A stretch of 64,000 nucleotides of DNA from Bimastos eiseni (taxonomy: Eukaryota; Annelida; Clitellata; Crassiclitellata; Lumbricidae): contig OY365806.1 in the NCBI GenBank assembly GCA_959347315.1, positions 32,790,054 through 32,854,053 of the forward strand. The letters are read 5' to 3'. Position numbers and translations under genes: made by a program. The notes beneath the pieces are model-generated. The model was not told the DNA's origin. It saw only the letters and a program-made list of their open reading frames with translations, and ran no database searches. Shown piece after piece: positions 37,689-52,600 of the stretch; within the stretch, counting starts at the first letter, position 1; each line of letters opens with the position of its first letter.

Positions 37689-40600
37689 CTGGAAACAAAT
37701 GTTATAAGTTCTGAAAAGGTGCAGTGCCAGTTGGATATATGTAAAAATATTTTAACAATAACAAAATTTTTAAGTAAAACACAGCATTACAAATGTATCA
37801 TGCAGGCCAACATTACGTGATTTAGAAAGAAACTAAGTAGTAATAGAAATATATAAATACATTTTTTCATTTGTATGTGCTAACACCTACCTCACCACCT
37901 TACCTTATCCTACCATACCATAACTTAATCATGTACCATACAAATCAAAGCACACATTTTATTTAACATACACTATATAAGGGGCCGTCCACATATTACG
38001 TATGCAGTGAGGGGAGCTGTTAAATATGATGCTTAACAAAAATAAATGGCCTGCAATAAAATCAATGTCTTGTAGATGTTTTTAGCTATTTAACCTTTGC
38101 AATGGGGGAGGGGCAGGGGAAGAGCTCAAATGTATGTACGCATGGGGTCCACGAAATGTACATGGTGCAACAGAGGGAGGGGGTTCGAAAATCCGATAGT
38201 TTTGCATACATAATATATGGATGTGCCCTAACTGTACATTGCCTTAGGCTTACCCATTGTAGCAAAGACTTACCACAGCACTGTGGACATTCCTCACATA
38301 TGCTGTTCTGTGTAAGAGCACGTGGGGCTCTGTAGAACATCGTCCGGGCACCGGCTAGAAAAGCAAACATACATGTTTGTGTATTTACTATTAATTCAAA
38401 CTGACACCACATTATGATTACAAGTCATAATATGGATGTTTACAAGTTATAGCAGGACGTAATTGCACGGCAGCCATGCAAGGCGCCCACATGTCATGCT
38501 CATTTTACCAATGCCACCTGGCAAATGAAAGGTGGAGTCGACTTTTGAGAGGGTAGCAGGAATTCATCCCACATCCATGCTGATCTGCTTTCATGTCACC
38601 TAAGATCCAGAGTCACCATGCACTCTGTCTCATCTCATCTGTCTGTCTATCAACATTCTCTCTTTTTGTAAGCCCCTGATCACACTTTTATATATATTTC
38701 TTTCTATCTCTCTAATAACCTGTTACACTTACTTAATACTTATACTGATAAAATACTCAGGTTCTGGTTACATATGCATCATTAAATATTTGGGTCGTGA
38801 CCCAGTTACGTACAAGGATCATAGTAAGGATAGACTTTGACTGGAGCATCCTGTAAATTGTTGACTGGAAAGACTTTTTCAGAAATTAATCTGACACAGG
38901 TTTCCCTTGAAGACAGCTACAAAATAAAGAACATATGATGAAATACATATTGGAGAAAGCATTTCGTTTTACTAGATTACATGTGTTTAGACACCTTTAC
39001 AGAAATTTTTCAGAGCTTGGTTTAATCAAGATGACTCCAAATAACGCACAAACTTCAACACCATTTAAAACTACCATAGGTAGAATTTTGTGGGGTACTT
39101 AACATAGTCTGGATAACTGGTACTACTTATCACACTTGTCTACAGTCCTCTGCAGAAACCTCAGAGATGCAAAAGACAAGGGCAAAACACTTGTTTAGAT
39201 GCCTCTGTATCAACTATTCAGAAGTTTGATCCCGAGGGTGATGGGTCTTTTAGCTAAAGTGTAAACACAATCACAATAATCTAATGACAGAACACCTAAC
39301 CCTATACTAACCATATAACTGATGACACATTGGTCAATTAATGACCAATAAAGAATCAAGAGTAAAGTGGTGCCATGTCACATGGTTTTCCACACAAGGT
39401 TAACCATCCAAGTACTAAACTTGCTAAATGTTGCTGAATTTCACTACACCTGCCAGCTTTGTTTTGACATAACTAAGCAGTGACCAAAAATGCTACTATT
39501 ATCTGTCTAAAATTTATCTATTTTATTACTCAACACAAAATGATTGCTTCTGATTTGAAACAAAATATTACCTCATCCAGGTAGAGGATGACCTTGTCAT
39601 CTTTATTTTCAATTCGTTTAATGACAGCGTTTCCCTGTTTTTTCAGATCATCCACATTTATGGCCTTGAATCCAGTCAGCTGGTTTATCTCCATCACAAC
39701 CATGCCACTCTCTTCATTCTTACTCCAGCTGTGCAACAATTTAAATTAAATAATAATTTAATAGTATTTATATCAGATAAATTTCTCCACTAATTTCTGC
39801 AATCATTAGGAATTATAAAATAATAATAATACCGAAAATTTATATGGCGCCATAACATGGCCATACTCCTACAAGGGCGCCTATTGTAACCTCATGGCAA
39901 AAAATAATAATAATGTAAAACCATGACTAAGCTTTGGATCAAAGAGAGATGGCTACCTACCTGCCACAAGACTTGATGGAGACTGCACCTCCGAATTCAG
40001 TAGCAATGACACGCAGTTGAATTCCAGATACATCCATTGTGTTGAAGACGTTGTATTGGACATTCATCTAAAGTTTAACCATGTTGACACAAAGTATGAT
40101 ACGAAAATGTTAGGTAAAGCAAAGCAAGGTGAGGTAAGGTCAGTTAGATGCTAAGGAGAGGTAGCTGACTTGAGTTAAAGTGAGGTAGAGTAACAAGTGG
40201 TAAGGTGAAACAAGAAATGAGATGGTTGCTTTCAACCAATAGCATGCAATGTTGCAATTCAATTTCTCAAAAAGACCCATCAGATTCAAGAGACCAAAAG
40301 AAACCAGATCAACCCATACCGAACGCTTTAGCAATTTGAGTTTATTATTACAGAATGCCTTTATTCAGGTATCTACCCTAAGCCTAGTTCAACTGTGCCT
40401 TTGTAAGATCCTTAATAGGCAATACATAAATCTTTAGGTGCAAACTTAGCCACATGAAGATGGAACCCAGTCCTGCTGTGAAAATAAAGACTTTTTCAAA
40501 GTTCTTAAACGATGGTACTTAGCTAGATGTTCAGCTTAACCGATACCTGTATGAGGACGGAGCCTTGTCCAGATGCTAAGACCATCACCCCAGAATCATT

Positions 40601-43600
40601 TGCTGGAACCTGGGATGACAAGCAACAACCTTAAATATTTATTTACTTACTGTTTATCCAATTTTATTCATTTGTGTTATTCATTTTGTAATAATTTAAT
40701 TAAATGATTTCTGTGTTCACTTCTTCTTTCTCTTCTGTTTTCCTTACTTTTCATTCAGATTATGGATGCTAATGCTAACCTGGAATCCTCTCCTCATCAG
40801 ATTAGAATACCTGGTGATTAAGTTAGATTAGATCAAATTAAAACAGCAATTCTTAAAACAGCAATTCTCAACCTGTGGGTCACGACCACCACGGGTGTCG
40901 CTTGATGATTTGCCAGTGGTTGGCTGGAACCTTCAGGAATTTGTAAAAAAAGAAACAGTTGTCAGCGTAGTTTCTCATATTATATAATTATGTAAGCTAA
41001 CCACTACACCGTAGCGACTTAAATTAATCTTTACTTATTTATTGTACTATGATTAATAGGTTTAATAAAATTATTACCAACAACAAAATATGAATTGTTC
41101 CATTTATTAATGATTAATTATTCTATTATGCATGAGATGTATTGATTATCAAATGGTAAGTAGTGAAAAACATGGTTGCAGAAACACAGTGAAGGCAGTA
41201 ACCCAATAATTTTTTATTTGTGGGGGGGTCACCACAACTTTGGAAATATTTTCAGGGGGTCGAGGACTAAAAAGGTTGAGAACCACTGCATTAAAACATT
41301 ATTTACTAGAGTTTTTATTATTATTATTTAGAATATGAAAGATCAGAATAGAAATATAAGAATAGAAAAAAATCAGGATAGATAATGCAGAATCAGAATG
41401 TATCATAAGACTAGAGACACTACATGTGCTGATTCATGATTGTAACTGTGATACTTGTTTGTGCAATAAACAACAAATCAATTCAGATCAGATTAGATAT
41501 GATGAACTGGGATAAGACTACAACTTTCATTTATATAAAACAAGATCTAGAATAGATTAGAATATGAAAGATCAGAATAGAAATATTAGAATAGAAATAT
41601 TAGAACAGAAAAGCTCAGAATACAAAAGATCAGGATAGGTGATGCAGAATAGATATCAGAATATATCATAAGACTAGAGTCACTAGACAAGAATAGATGT
41701 ACTGACTTCATAAGTCTGCAGAAGTAATGCAGTCTCTCCTGTGATTGGTTGAAAGCGGTGCTGTATCTGGCCTGTTGCTATGGAAACCTGGAGGTTTAGT
41801 TCACCTGATGGCCTGGTCGTCATGGACGCAAATGAAGCCAAAGCTTCTAGTGCCATAACTGTATCCTAGACAACCAGAAAAAAGAGGTTTAGTGGGCTGA
41901 GTTGGCTTAAACGGCCAGGTGTTTTTCATCAACCTCTAGCTTCTGTTCATACTGGAGGCATGGTGAGCTGAGGTTACAAATACAGATTACCGTATATACT
42001 CACGTAAAAGTCGAGAAATTTAATGCTATTTCAGGATGACAAAAACAGTATTCGACTTATACGCAAGACTCGAAATAGACCGAAGATTTAGGGACGACCA
42101 AATGCGCATGCGTTATGAAAACGAACTCAAAACTTAAACCCTTAGTTGTCTGGTTATTTTAACACCGATTTCACAATAAATCATAGTTCCACAAATTACT
42201 GACTACACATTGTTAAAACTGAAAATTAATTGTTTTTTAATAAGTTTATTATTTACCTGTGTGATAGTATTCTATTAGAAAAATGTTATGTTTTGAGATT
42301 AGTCCAGTATACCTACAGATACTTTCCACAGTGAGCAATTTGAAGAAAGGCGAGCCTCCTACAAAACTGGTTTCAAGTTGAAAGTTGTTGAGTATGCTGA
42401 ACTGCATGGAAATTCGAATGCCTTACTTACAAGATTTCTTACACAAACCTGAGGCAGTGAACGGAAGTTATCCATTTGTATTCACATGTTGGTTGTTTAT
42501 ATTTTGTATGATTTTCAAACACAAGTTTATTAGATTTTATATATTAGGGAAAATTTCTAATCACTACTGGATTTCGTCGTCACGCGTTTTGAGCTTATGG
42601 ATTTGACTTATACGCAAGTCGTTGATTTTGGACGATATTTTTGTCAAAAAATTGCCCTTCAACTTATACGTGAATCGACTTATACGCGAGCATATACGGT
42701 ACATGTATTATTGCATTGTTATATGGGCATTTATAATCTTCATTGTCTTTATAGCCTAGACTGTTAGCAACTCATAGAACAGAGAGAGAGAAAGCATCAA
42801 TGACAAGGAAGAGTTGTGAGTGAAGAACTTTCTCAAGTCCCTAAACAAGGTTTCATTAAACGGGAAGCCATACTTTCTGCACTGCAAGACAACCTCTCTA
42901 AACAACGGATCATCTGTCTTGTTTCACAGTCAGATGCACCCAGCTTAGCCATATCTCCCATATTACAAGAACCAAGTTGGTTACATAAATACATACATAT
43001 GGTAATTGGATACATGTGCACAATGTACATACATATAACGTCACAATAGACATAGCAAGCATACACACAATCATAAATGAAATTATATCTATCTACATAT
43101 ACGTGTATAGTCGTATACCTGTAATTGTCGTTTATACCTGTGTGGATGAGAATCCACCATTAGCGTTACGTTGTGCTACAATCCACTTGGCAATTGGCAG
43201 ACTCATTGCTAGGTTCTTGAGGTGGCAGTATGTAAGTAGGACATATGAAGTCATCTCTATGTTGACAGCCTTAGCCTGTTCATAAGGAGGACGCCAACTC
43301 CTCCTCATCGCATCCTCATCAGTTGTAGCAGCAGCAGCAGGTTTTTCCCAGTGTTTCATGCCAGCTGCAAAAGACCTCTGGATATGTATATGGCGCTTTT
43401 TCTATTGTTATTAGTACAATAATAGTAAATTATGTCACATTACAATGGTTCCTACAATGTAGCATTTGTATATTATGGTATAAGAAAGCATAAGAATGCC
43501 TACCAGTAATTTGGTTTTACTATCATTTATGTAGGACAACTTGAAGAAAACTTGTGGCAATACCTCCACAACCACAGATATCAGGAAATTGAACATCTCG

Positions 43601-46600
43601 CATTGACTTATGGCAACAGCAATAAAAAGGCAATACTACTGCAACTACTACTTCCCCTTCTACTACAACTACTACTCCACTTCCAGCTACTACAACTACT
43701 ACTACTACTAATAATAATAATAATAATAACAATATGAAAGAAGAGACGAATAAGAAAGAATAGACAAGGGAAAAACTGGTAGATGTAGTTTGCAGTGGGT
43801 TTCAACACAGTAATCTATATCTATATAATTACCTAAGTCACGTGCTTTGTCCATTATATCTAAGGCGTGTGATTAGACAGAAGTTGAATCTATGACGCGT
43901 GATTGTACAGAAGTTGACCTAAATATTAAAAGTTGACCTAAATATTTGCAGCACAAAAGCACATGATTGGACAGAAGTTCACCTAAATATTTGCAAGTCA
44001 CTGTAAACAAACGTTCTATTCGCGTTTCAACACTTTATTATTCATGTCTATGTAAGTATATATGAAGTTACTAAAGTTAAATTCATCATGTAATGTAAGT
44101 ATATTTGCAATTATTCAAACTAAACGAAATCTTAATGGGTAATGTGTATTTTTGCTTATTTTAGTATTGACCGCTGCGAACTTGCAGTGTAGGTCACGCA
44201 CAGTTCGTCGACCGTTTCGTTTAATTAATGTGTAGGCCTATTTTAGCTTTACGTCAAGTGTATTCGCCACTACTATAGCAACATTAAAATCAAGTATGAC
44301 CCGTGATTATTCACGGGTTAACAGCTAGAATGAACAGTGCCAGTTGCAGTTGAATCGTGAGCTAAAATATTATCCGACCCGTGATTCTTCACGGGTTAAC
44401 AGCTAGTCATAGAATAATACACCAAAAACAATTGCATTATTACAAGAAAACCTTGACAAAGTCAAGAAATTTAAAAAAAATAATTGTCATACTAATTTCT
44501 GTTGTTCTAATCTACTCTAGAGACTTTTACAGCACCATTTTTATAGTTCACAAGTCATTTCATTTTGCAATTCTTAAACGTCTTACGACAGGCAATCTTC
44601 AGCATCGGTTATCGTTTTACACCCATTTGAAAACACATATTAAAATTCTTTTTAACCACCTTAGAACAGGTAAACAACTAGCATTGAATATTATTATATA
44701 TAAAATGATAAGTTAAAGCCAAATGAATATTACCTTCCACCTTGGCAAGTGCCTCAAGCATGCCAAGAACTGTGTCAACCTTTGAACTCCGTGCTCGGGC
44801 AAGCGCATAAGCAATTATGCTCAGTGCGTATGGATCAGAGGCTGCCGTTGACACCATCTTTTCAAGGAAGGCACGTGTCTTTGCAATTTTCTGACTAATA
44901 GATAGTGAACTGATCTAAAAATATTAAGAGAAACGAATTTGCATTCAGTTGCTCTATTTGAACAAATGCATAATCTGAAACGATCAATACATGCACAAAT
45001 GTTTACAGAAAAATAATATAGATTTTAGCCTGCTACAATTTAATGCGAGATGTTCAATTGGCTGATATCTGTGGTTATGGAGGTATTGCCACACGTTTTC
45101 TTCAAGTTGCGCTACATAAATGTTCATCTACAACAGTATATTTCATTAACTGAACTCAATGCAAACAAACACATCCCACAATTCAACAGATATGGAAACC
45201 GCAGACAAACATTTGAATTATCCTCGTTCTCCAGTACAGCGATCAGCACGTAAGCAGTCAGTGGAAGTCCACGTGAAGAGCCACCCTAGAAAGAAATCAC
45301 AACAGACATAGGAAAATCCAGAGGAACACCAGTAATACAAAGGGAACTTCTCCCATTGAATCAGGCTATCTTCTGTTGAAGATATTTCCCAATAAATTTG
45401 ATGTTGACATATAATCTTTCCATCCATGTTCAGTGATGTGCAACAAACACATACTATTGCACCCATGCATTCAGATGAGCAATTATTATTTTCAACATAA
45501 CTGAACATCATTATTATTATTAATACTATTATTATTATTAATATCATTATTGTTACTCATGTTGATGAAGCTATTATTATTGGTATTAAACAGACAATTA
45601 TAACATACACAAGTCAAATATAGTCTCATGTGCAATGGTGCTAAAACTAAATTTTGAGAAGCTGCACTGGTGGTAGCAACTATTCCTCAGACAGCCAACC
45701 TCCATCCTTTTCTCAAACCACAGAACTAAGGCAATGCTATATAAGTACAGTATGTCAAACCTTTTTCATATTAATCAGCCACAATCTGTTGTGGCTTTGG
45801 TTCATACATGTATAACTAGTTTGGGCTTACGTCCTGTTTCACGTGAGTGGAATACACTGGTTATCAATGCAAATGCGTTGTAACTATTTTGCAAGCTATG
45901 CTCCATCCATCTTCTCTCAAGAAACTGGGTGTCTCATTCTCTTCGATCCATGATTGTATATCCCTTTGCTCTGCTACAAAGTAGATGCTTCTTTTGTGGT
46001 TGGCCCATCTTCCAGGAACAAGACTCCTTTAAAACTAAGTTGAAAGTGTTCCTGTTTTTCAAGGCTTACCCTGTCCACTGACTTTCTGTTTAGGTTGTAC
46101 TGCGCCCTTGTAGTGGTTAGGGCCGCACTTACGATGCCTTATAAATCGGCGCCGTTATTATTATTATTATAAAGTGGCCAAGAAAACAGTGACCTGAGCT
46201 CCTTGGTCTTTCTTAGCCTCTACTCATAAGCAATTTAAAATGATTAAGATTATGAATTATCAAAATGGGATCACCTCTCAAGAATTTCTTATATGCTGTG
46301 CAATATAAATATAAAACTACTATCATGCTGCTAATAACAGGATTATTATTATCATCAGCATAATTAAAACTTAATAATAATAACCAACACATTACAAAAT
46401 ATTTGCAAGCAAAGGTCGATGCTGTTTTCTCTGGATTGTTGTTCAGATGGGCCTCTGCTAGGTAGGCTCTGTTTGCATCAAGAGTCGCTTAGCAGTAACT
46501 CATCAGTTAAATAAGAAGAACTATTATTTTACTGATGCATGAATCTCTGTATTTACTGAATTTTAGCATCACCTAGGTTATTGAATGCAGAAAAAGTAAC

Positions 46601-49600
46601 AGTTGCCATTTTTATTTTTCACACACTTGCATGCAAACATCATAAATACATACAAGCAGTATCTGTGAAGAATGTCTTGAAAGCCCAACACCTACCTGCA
46701 TGTCAGTATGGATGACTCTACCTCCCTTAGGCTCTGTAAACAATCCACTCATTGCCTGGTTGGTTAGGATCCAACGCAGTGTTTGAGCAATCTTCTCATC
46801 ATCTACTGCGATGTAGTCTTTCGCCTGATGAAAGCACTTTATCACAAAAGCACTCAGCCTAAATAAAGCAAACACATTAGATATAATCTAATATAATGTA
46901 TTGTTGATGATCTATTCAATAACACCATGAGTCAGTTACCCATCCACTGTGACTGTGGATTAAATTATGCTATGCAGACTCAGCCTAAACACATAGGACA
47001 GGTGTTTTCCACATGCTTTCTCTTGCATCTCAGGTGCAGCCATAGTGACAGAAAATGCATATTAAGAAAAAGTATATATAAACCCTATACATGCTATCTT
47101 TTTGAATCTCATTCCCCATCAGCCTAAATGATATAAAGTTGTCTTCAAAATGATTAAGTTCTTCCACAGGCTCAAACGGTTGGGTAGAATTCAATAAAAA
47201 TGACTTCCCTCTAGGGCATAACCGACTAGACAATTTCCACCGAGTACCGAATCTGAGTATTTGGATGAACTATTTGCCCGATCCACGTATGAACCGAATA
47301 GTAGCGGCAAATCTGGCCAGCGAGTAGTGGCAGCGCTGGCCTTGAAAATTTGATACGCAATGGCGGCAATAGGCCTATGCATGTTCTGCACATGATGTTC
47401 ATTTAAAACATATTGAAAGATGTACCATAATTTCGTTGAAAATTGATCTTTTATGTTTCTTTAGGTACGCAATTGCATATTTTGCTTCCATGCAGCATTG
47501 CAACTACCAGCGAGTACCAACCGTGGGCAAAGCGTAGTTAACCTGCCACGTGCACAGGTCTGGAACCTGCCACGTGCACAGCTCCTGAGAACTATCTATA
47601 GTCAATTCAGAGTCTATAGCCAATATCCTTCATATAGCATTTTAGGCTGTAACAATATATTTAAGATTTAATAAGTTTATTTGAAAAAAAATGAAAACCT
47701 TGCTATAAAAATTTGAAATATGAAGTTATCAACGACGTCTTTACTCTCTAATGTTTACCGGATAGTGGATGTCGCCAATTCAAGCGGGAAAATTACTGAT
47801 TTGGTTGCCAGTTGGGGAATGCAACCAAAAGAAATTAAAATCTATAAATTAACATCATTATTTTAAAGAAAATTCAATGGAATGTTAAGTTCTTGTTTAA
47901 ATAATCAATAACTTATAAGTAAGTCCGTTTGTCCTAAATTTATTTGATGAAAAAATATTATTTTATCAAAAAAAATTATTTTAACAAAAAAGTTATTTTC
48001 AACTATTTGCTGGTGTAATATTTGCCGAGGTGAATACTTCCGAATAGTCCAATATTCGGCCGAGGCAAATGTCCGAGGCGATTTCCGGTTATTCCCTACT
48101 TCCCTCTAATGAATTCAAAGGGCTATCGATTTAAGGAATCAGTGAATAGAAAAACCTATACGGCACATTTTTCAAAGACTGATTCCAGGAAGAAAGAAAC
48201 ATCAGACAAAAAGTTGTGATGAAACCCAAATTTAAAATACTGGATTTAATATGATTTTCATGGGCAGCATTATAAGGCCATTAAGTGTATCTGAAAGCTA
48301 TGATGGCATTGGGATTAGATCAGTTTTATAAATTTTAGACAGTTTCTGAAAACTGTCTGTGAAAATCTGACACATTTCTATGTTCATATACATTCATTCA
48401 TTCATTCATTACAGAGATTTATATAGCGCCCCTTCAAGGCTACTACTCAGGAGCGCTCCCGACTCCAGCACGTTTAAAAAGAAAAGTTTTAAGGCAAGTA
48501 AAAAATGAGTCTGAGTGGACCCTTGGCGACAACTGCAACGCCAACGGGAGCATGTTCCAGAGCGTGGGGCCAACCACTGAGAAAGCACGATTCTGTTTGG
48601 TAGTTGTACGAGCAAATGGGACAATGAGCATGCCTCGCTCAGTAGAGCGTAGAGAGTGGCGAACCAGTACACTCAAAGTAGAGTAATAGAGATCGCGAAG
48701 ATAGGCAGGGGCGAGACTTAGCAAGGACCGCCATACCAAAGAGATGATACGGTACGAGATTCGCTGTTGGAGGGGGAGCCAGTGATATATATTCATACTG
48801 CAGTGTTGGGACCCATGAATTTTACATTTCAATATGCAGAAATGTCAAATATTGATTTTATGACCTTTCATAAATACTAAAAAATCTATTAGAAAATCAG
48901 AATAATATCATACTATTCATATTAATTTGCAGTCAGTTAATATTCAATATCAAATTACATAATATAGACAGGGAAAATTGTCATGGAACCTACCATACAC
49001 TTCCAGACTGATCGCTATTTCCGAAAGCACTGAATGAACCGTCTGATCTCTGGTAAGTCAGTTCTCTCTGGTAACCTTCAAAATCAATCAATCAGTCAGT
49101 CAATCATACAACCAACCTATCTAACTTCCTACCCATCAATCAGTCAGTCAATCAATCACATGGAATCATCAGCAACAGCCACTGATAATTTAAGAAAATG
49201 CTACCAGAGGAATCAGAAATGGAGCATTGGTATTGACCTGCATTCATAAAGCCAAGAGCTTTGCCCTTGAGGTTCGCAGTGAGTTGATCTGCGATGCTGA
49301 GGTACTTGACAATGTAGATGTCTGGGGCGAAGTGCAGCATGTTCTGTTCCCCACATCCACATGGCATCTGCAGCAGACTGTCCAAGCCCTTGATAGACGG
49401 ACCCATCACATCACCTGCACACGAAAATAAACAAAGAGTTCAGATTACCTGCAGAGGTTAACAAATTAAACTGTATCTGTCAACTTATGTGGCACCTATT
49501 CCAGAAGAAACTACTCAGAGACACTGCAAGCATCAAAGACCAAAGGAAGATAGGCCAATATTTTAAGCTCAATTGCAAGAGTTCTACTTATTACATCCAT

Positions 49601-52600
49601 TTAAGTCCAAACAGCAAATGAAAATTTGTTCCAAAGTGATGGACCCAAAACAGAAAAGATCCATGTTCTACCAGGAATGTTCTAGGACAGCATTTCCCAA
49701 TCGTATTTGGCCGTGGAACCACTTTGATCTTTTTTTTTTTGAATCCCGTCAACAACTAGACGACGTATTCTGTTGTATACAAACAATTGAGAATGTACAG
49801 ATAATTGTACGTTTGGGCCACCTTTATTAGATTAGTCACAACAGAAGTATCGATGACAATGACATGAATTCTCTTTCATATAAAGTTATACACAGATATT
49901 AAGCAAAAAGCCTCCCATGGAAACTTTGTATAATTTCTTTTAAATTATTTAAGGCTCATTGTTCACAATAAAAGTTTTGCCGTGGAACCCTTGTCTTCAC
50001 CCCACGAAACCCTATGGTTCCGCAGAACACAGTTTGGGAAACCCTGCTCTAGGAGATCATCTGCTGCACACAACATCAAGTATAGCTACATGCCGTCCGA
50101 TAAGACAGAGTGCTTGATGTGAAAGAAACTGATGCAGACCTTACTAACCAAAACCCCTAACAATGATAGCTACAGTAAATACTAAATACACAAGGAATCA
50201 GATATCCTTTGATTAAACGTCTTGTGAGAAATTTAAAATTTCGAACACCTTTGAAGAGTCAACCTGCTTTTTCCATGGTCAAGCATCGTCTCTCCTAGGT
50301 CTGACCTTAGTCACATTAGTACATTTCCATGATGTCTTCTTGTGCAAGTCATCCACGTCCCTCCAGCGACCACTGGTGAACGCCAATTCAGCATTATTAA
50401 GTGGCCAAAATGGTGATGTAAGCGTTTTATGGTGGCAACCATGACATCATCATGGTGAGTATAAAGAATATTGACAAATGTCTGGTATGATGGTGCATAT
50501 GTATAAGGGAGACTAACCAAAGAGCATCTAGGTACTATAGTGTCTAGGTACTAGAGACACAAGGTGTATCTGGAAAGCATAGCTAGCCAGTGAAATGGTT
50601 AAGTACTGAGAGACGTGGGAGAGCTACATTAGAGCTACAAGCCAAGCCACAGAATTCAAAAATAACTGTTGACCAGGAAAACAAGTAAGTTTTTAGGAAA
50701 GCCAGGAAACTAGGAAAATTATACAGGAATTCGTCAATGCTCCAAAATATATAAGTACGAGTAACAGCAGTAATAATGAATCTGATGACAGTGTCTGATA
50801 ATTAAATAGAACAATCAGATAACCTAATCAAGAAAAGAGTACATATCAATCAGACCACCTGCACAGCTATAATGAAAGAAAAAACAATTAGATCACCTGA
50901 ACAGGTAAATAAATAGGTAAACCAATCAGATCATATGAACTAGTAAAAGTAGATATGAATCACATCACTTGCATAGAGTAAAGATGCTATCGTATTCATG
51001 ATCCAAATATTTAACCTCTGATCCAGTTACACTGACCTATGACCGTGACCTCGACATATTCTGAGCCTGGAACCAGTCGATCAGACGATGGAAGAGAAAT
51101 GTCAAGCATATCGGTGTAATCCGGGTCAGATGATGAGAGTGACACAAAAACTGAAGCACTGTAGCGCTGCTGTACACCCTCAGGCTAAAATCAGCAAAAT
51201 CGATCAGTGATTTCAGTGACAAAAATCGATCAATGATTTCAGTGACAAAAAACGATCAGTGATTTTCAGAACTTCTATAACGGCCCTAGATACATACATT
51301 TGCACGGTGCACGCATGCTTGCATACACACAACTGCATACATCTCATGTTAAATTCAATTCAGTTCAATTTGGTTAATTTTTCTCAACATAAACATGAGA
51401 TAAAAACATCATATTATGACAACTGGTGGAGATGATCCAGTTTCTTATGTTGTGAACAGAGATAACACCTGTTGGATCGATTAAGATATGCTATAAGCCA
51501 TTATGGTATGGCTTCATACTAACCAGATCAAGTGCATTGGGTACAGGCTGGATATAATTAAAACTATTAATCATGAAAGATGGAGACTAGACTATCATGC
51601 TTGTAGCAAGTTTTCTATTAATACACTTCATTGCTAACTGGATGCTTTTGTGGTGGACCGATGGAAACTTCAGCGATTCGGGCATGCACCTACCTTGACA
51701 AGAAGCAAAACTGTGACGGCATCACCTGCAACAGGCGCCTGTGCCACAATATCGATTGGTATCTGACCCAAAGATCCAGGAACTATCCAAAAGTAGACGG
51801 AAGCAGCTTCATCGCTGTCCACCTGTCAATCAAACCAACAAAACATCTGTTAATATCCATGCAACAGAAACTATCATCTATCATTTGAACGGTGATAAGT
51901 CACTTTAACACAGAAAATATTTCAGATTGTTTCCATTGTGCATAACCATCATCCTTGCAATCTAGTCTACTTATCTCTCGGATTTTGACCTGGCCTGCCC
52001 TATTGAACCTGAAACCCAAGGTTATTTACAGGTAAAACAAGTCAGGAGAACGAAAAATGACAAGAACAAAGAATCACCCAAATAGAACAACACATAGCTG
52101 AGCTGTTCATTTTACCCTGATTTTGACCTTCAAATGACCTTGGATTATGCTAGCTTTCTAGCAATGTGTCTTCTCAAATGCATCACTAATCGGCTGGAGC
52201 AAACAGATGAGAATCTTTCGAATAGAACAATATTGAGTTTGGATATTTCCCCAGCTTTACCCTAAATTGATCTTTCTCACCTTACAATAACCTTCGATCA
52301 TCTAACATTAAGCAGCCTTGTGTCCTATCACAGGTAGGCCTAGTCCGTATCAAGCTAAAAAACACAAGAAAGAATAAGCCGATTTCAACAATTACTGACA
52401 AAAATCTTGCCATAGTTCTCTGATTTTTACCAGAATTTATTATTCTGACCTTGAAATGACCTAGGATTTAATGTCATTACTTTCTCAGATGTAAATCTCG
52501 TAGAGCCAAAAAACATTTTTTATGTGGCTGAAACAGCTGTCCACCACAAGATGATTCCCAAGCATGTGATGATAAATTGTTTTTTGTCATGTACCCGTAG

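Noticed and set aside
38086..38412. 108-codon minus-strand frame as a separate small gene
   Set aside because: Its middle is the CD109-like exon 38354-38274 with good splice sites; the rest is intron.
43523..43808. Short Val/Leu or Ser/Cys-rich open frames near the CD109-like gene
   Set aside because: They lie in the (ACT)n low-complexity tract and are simple-sequence artefacts.
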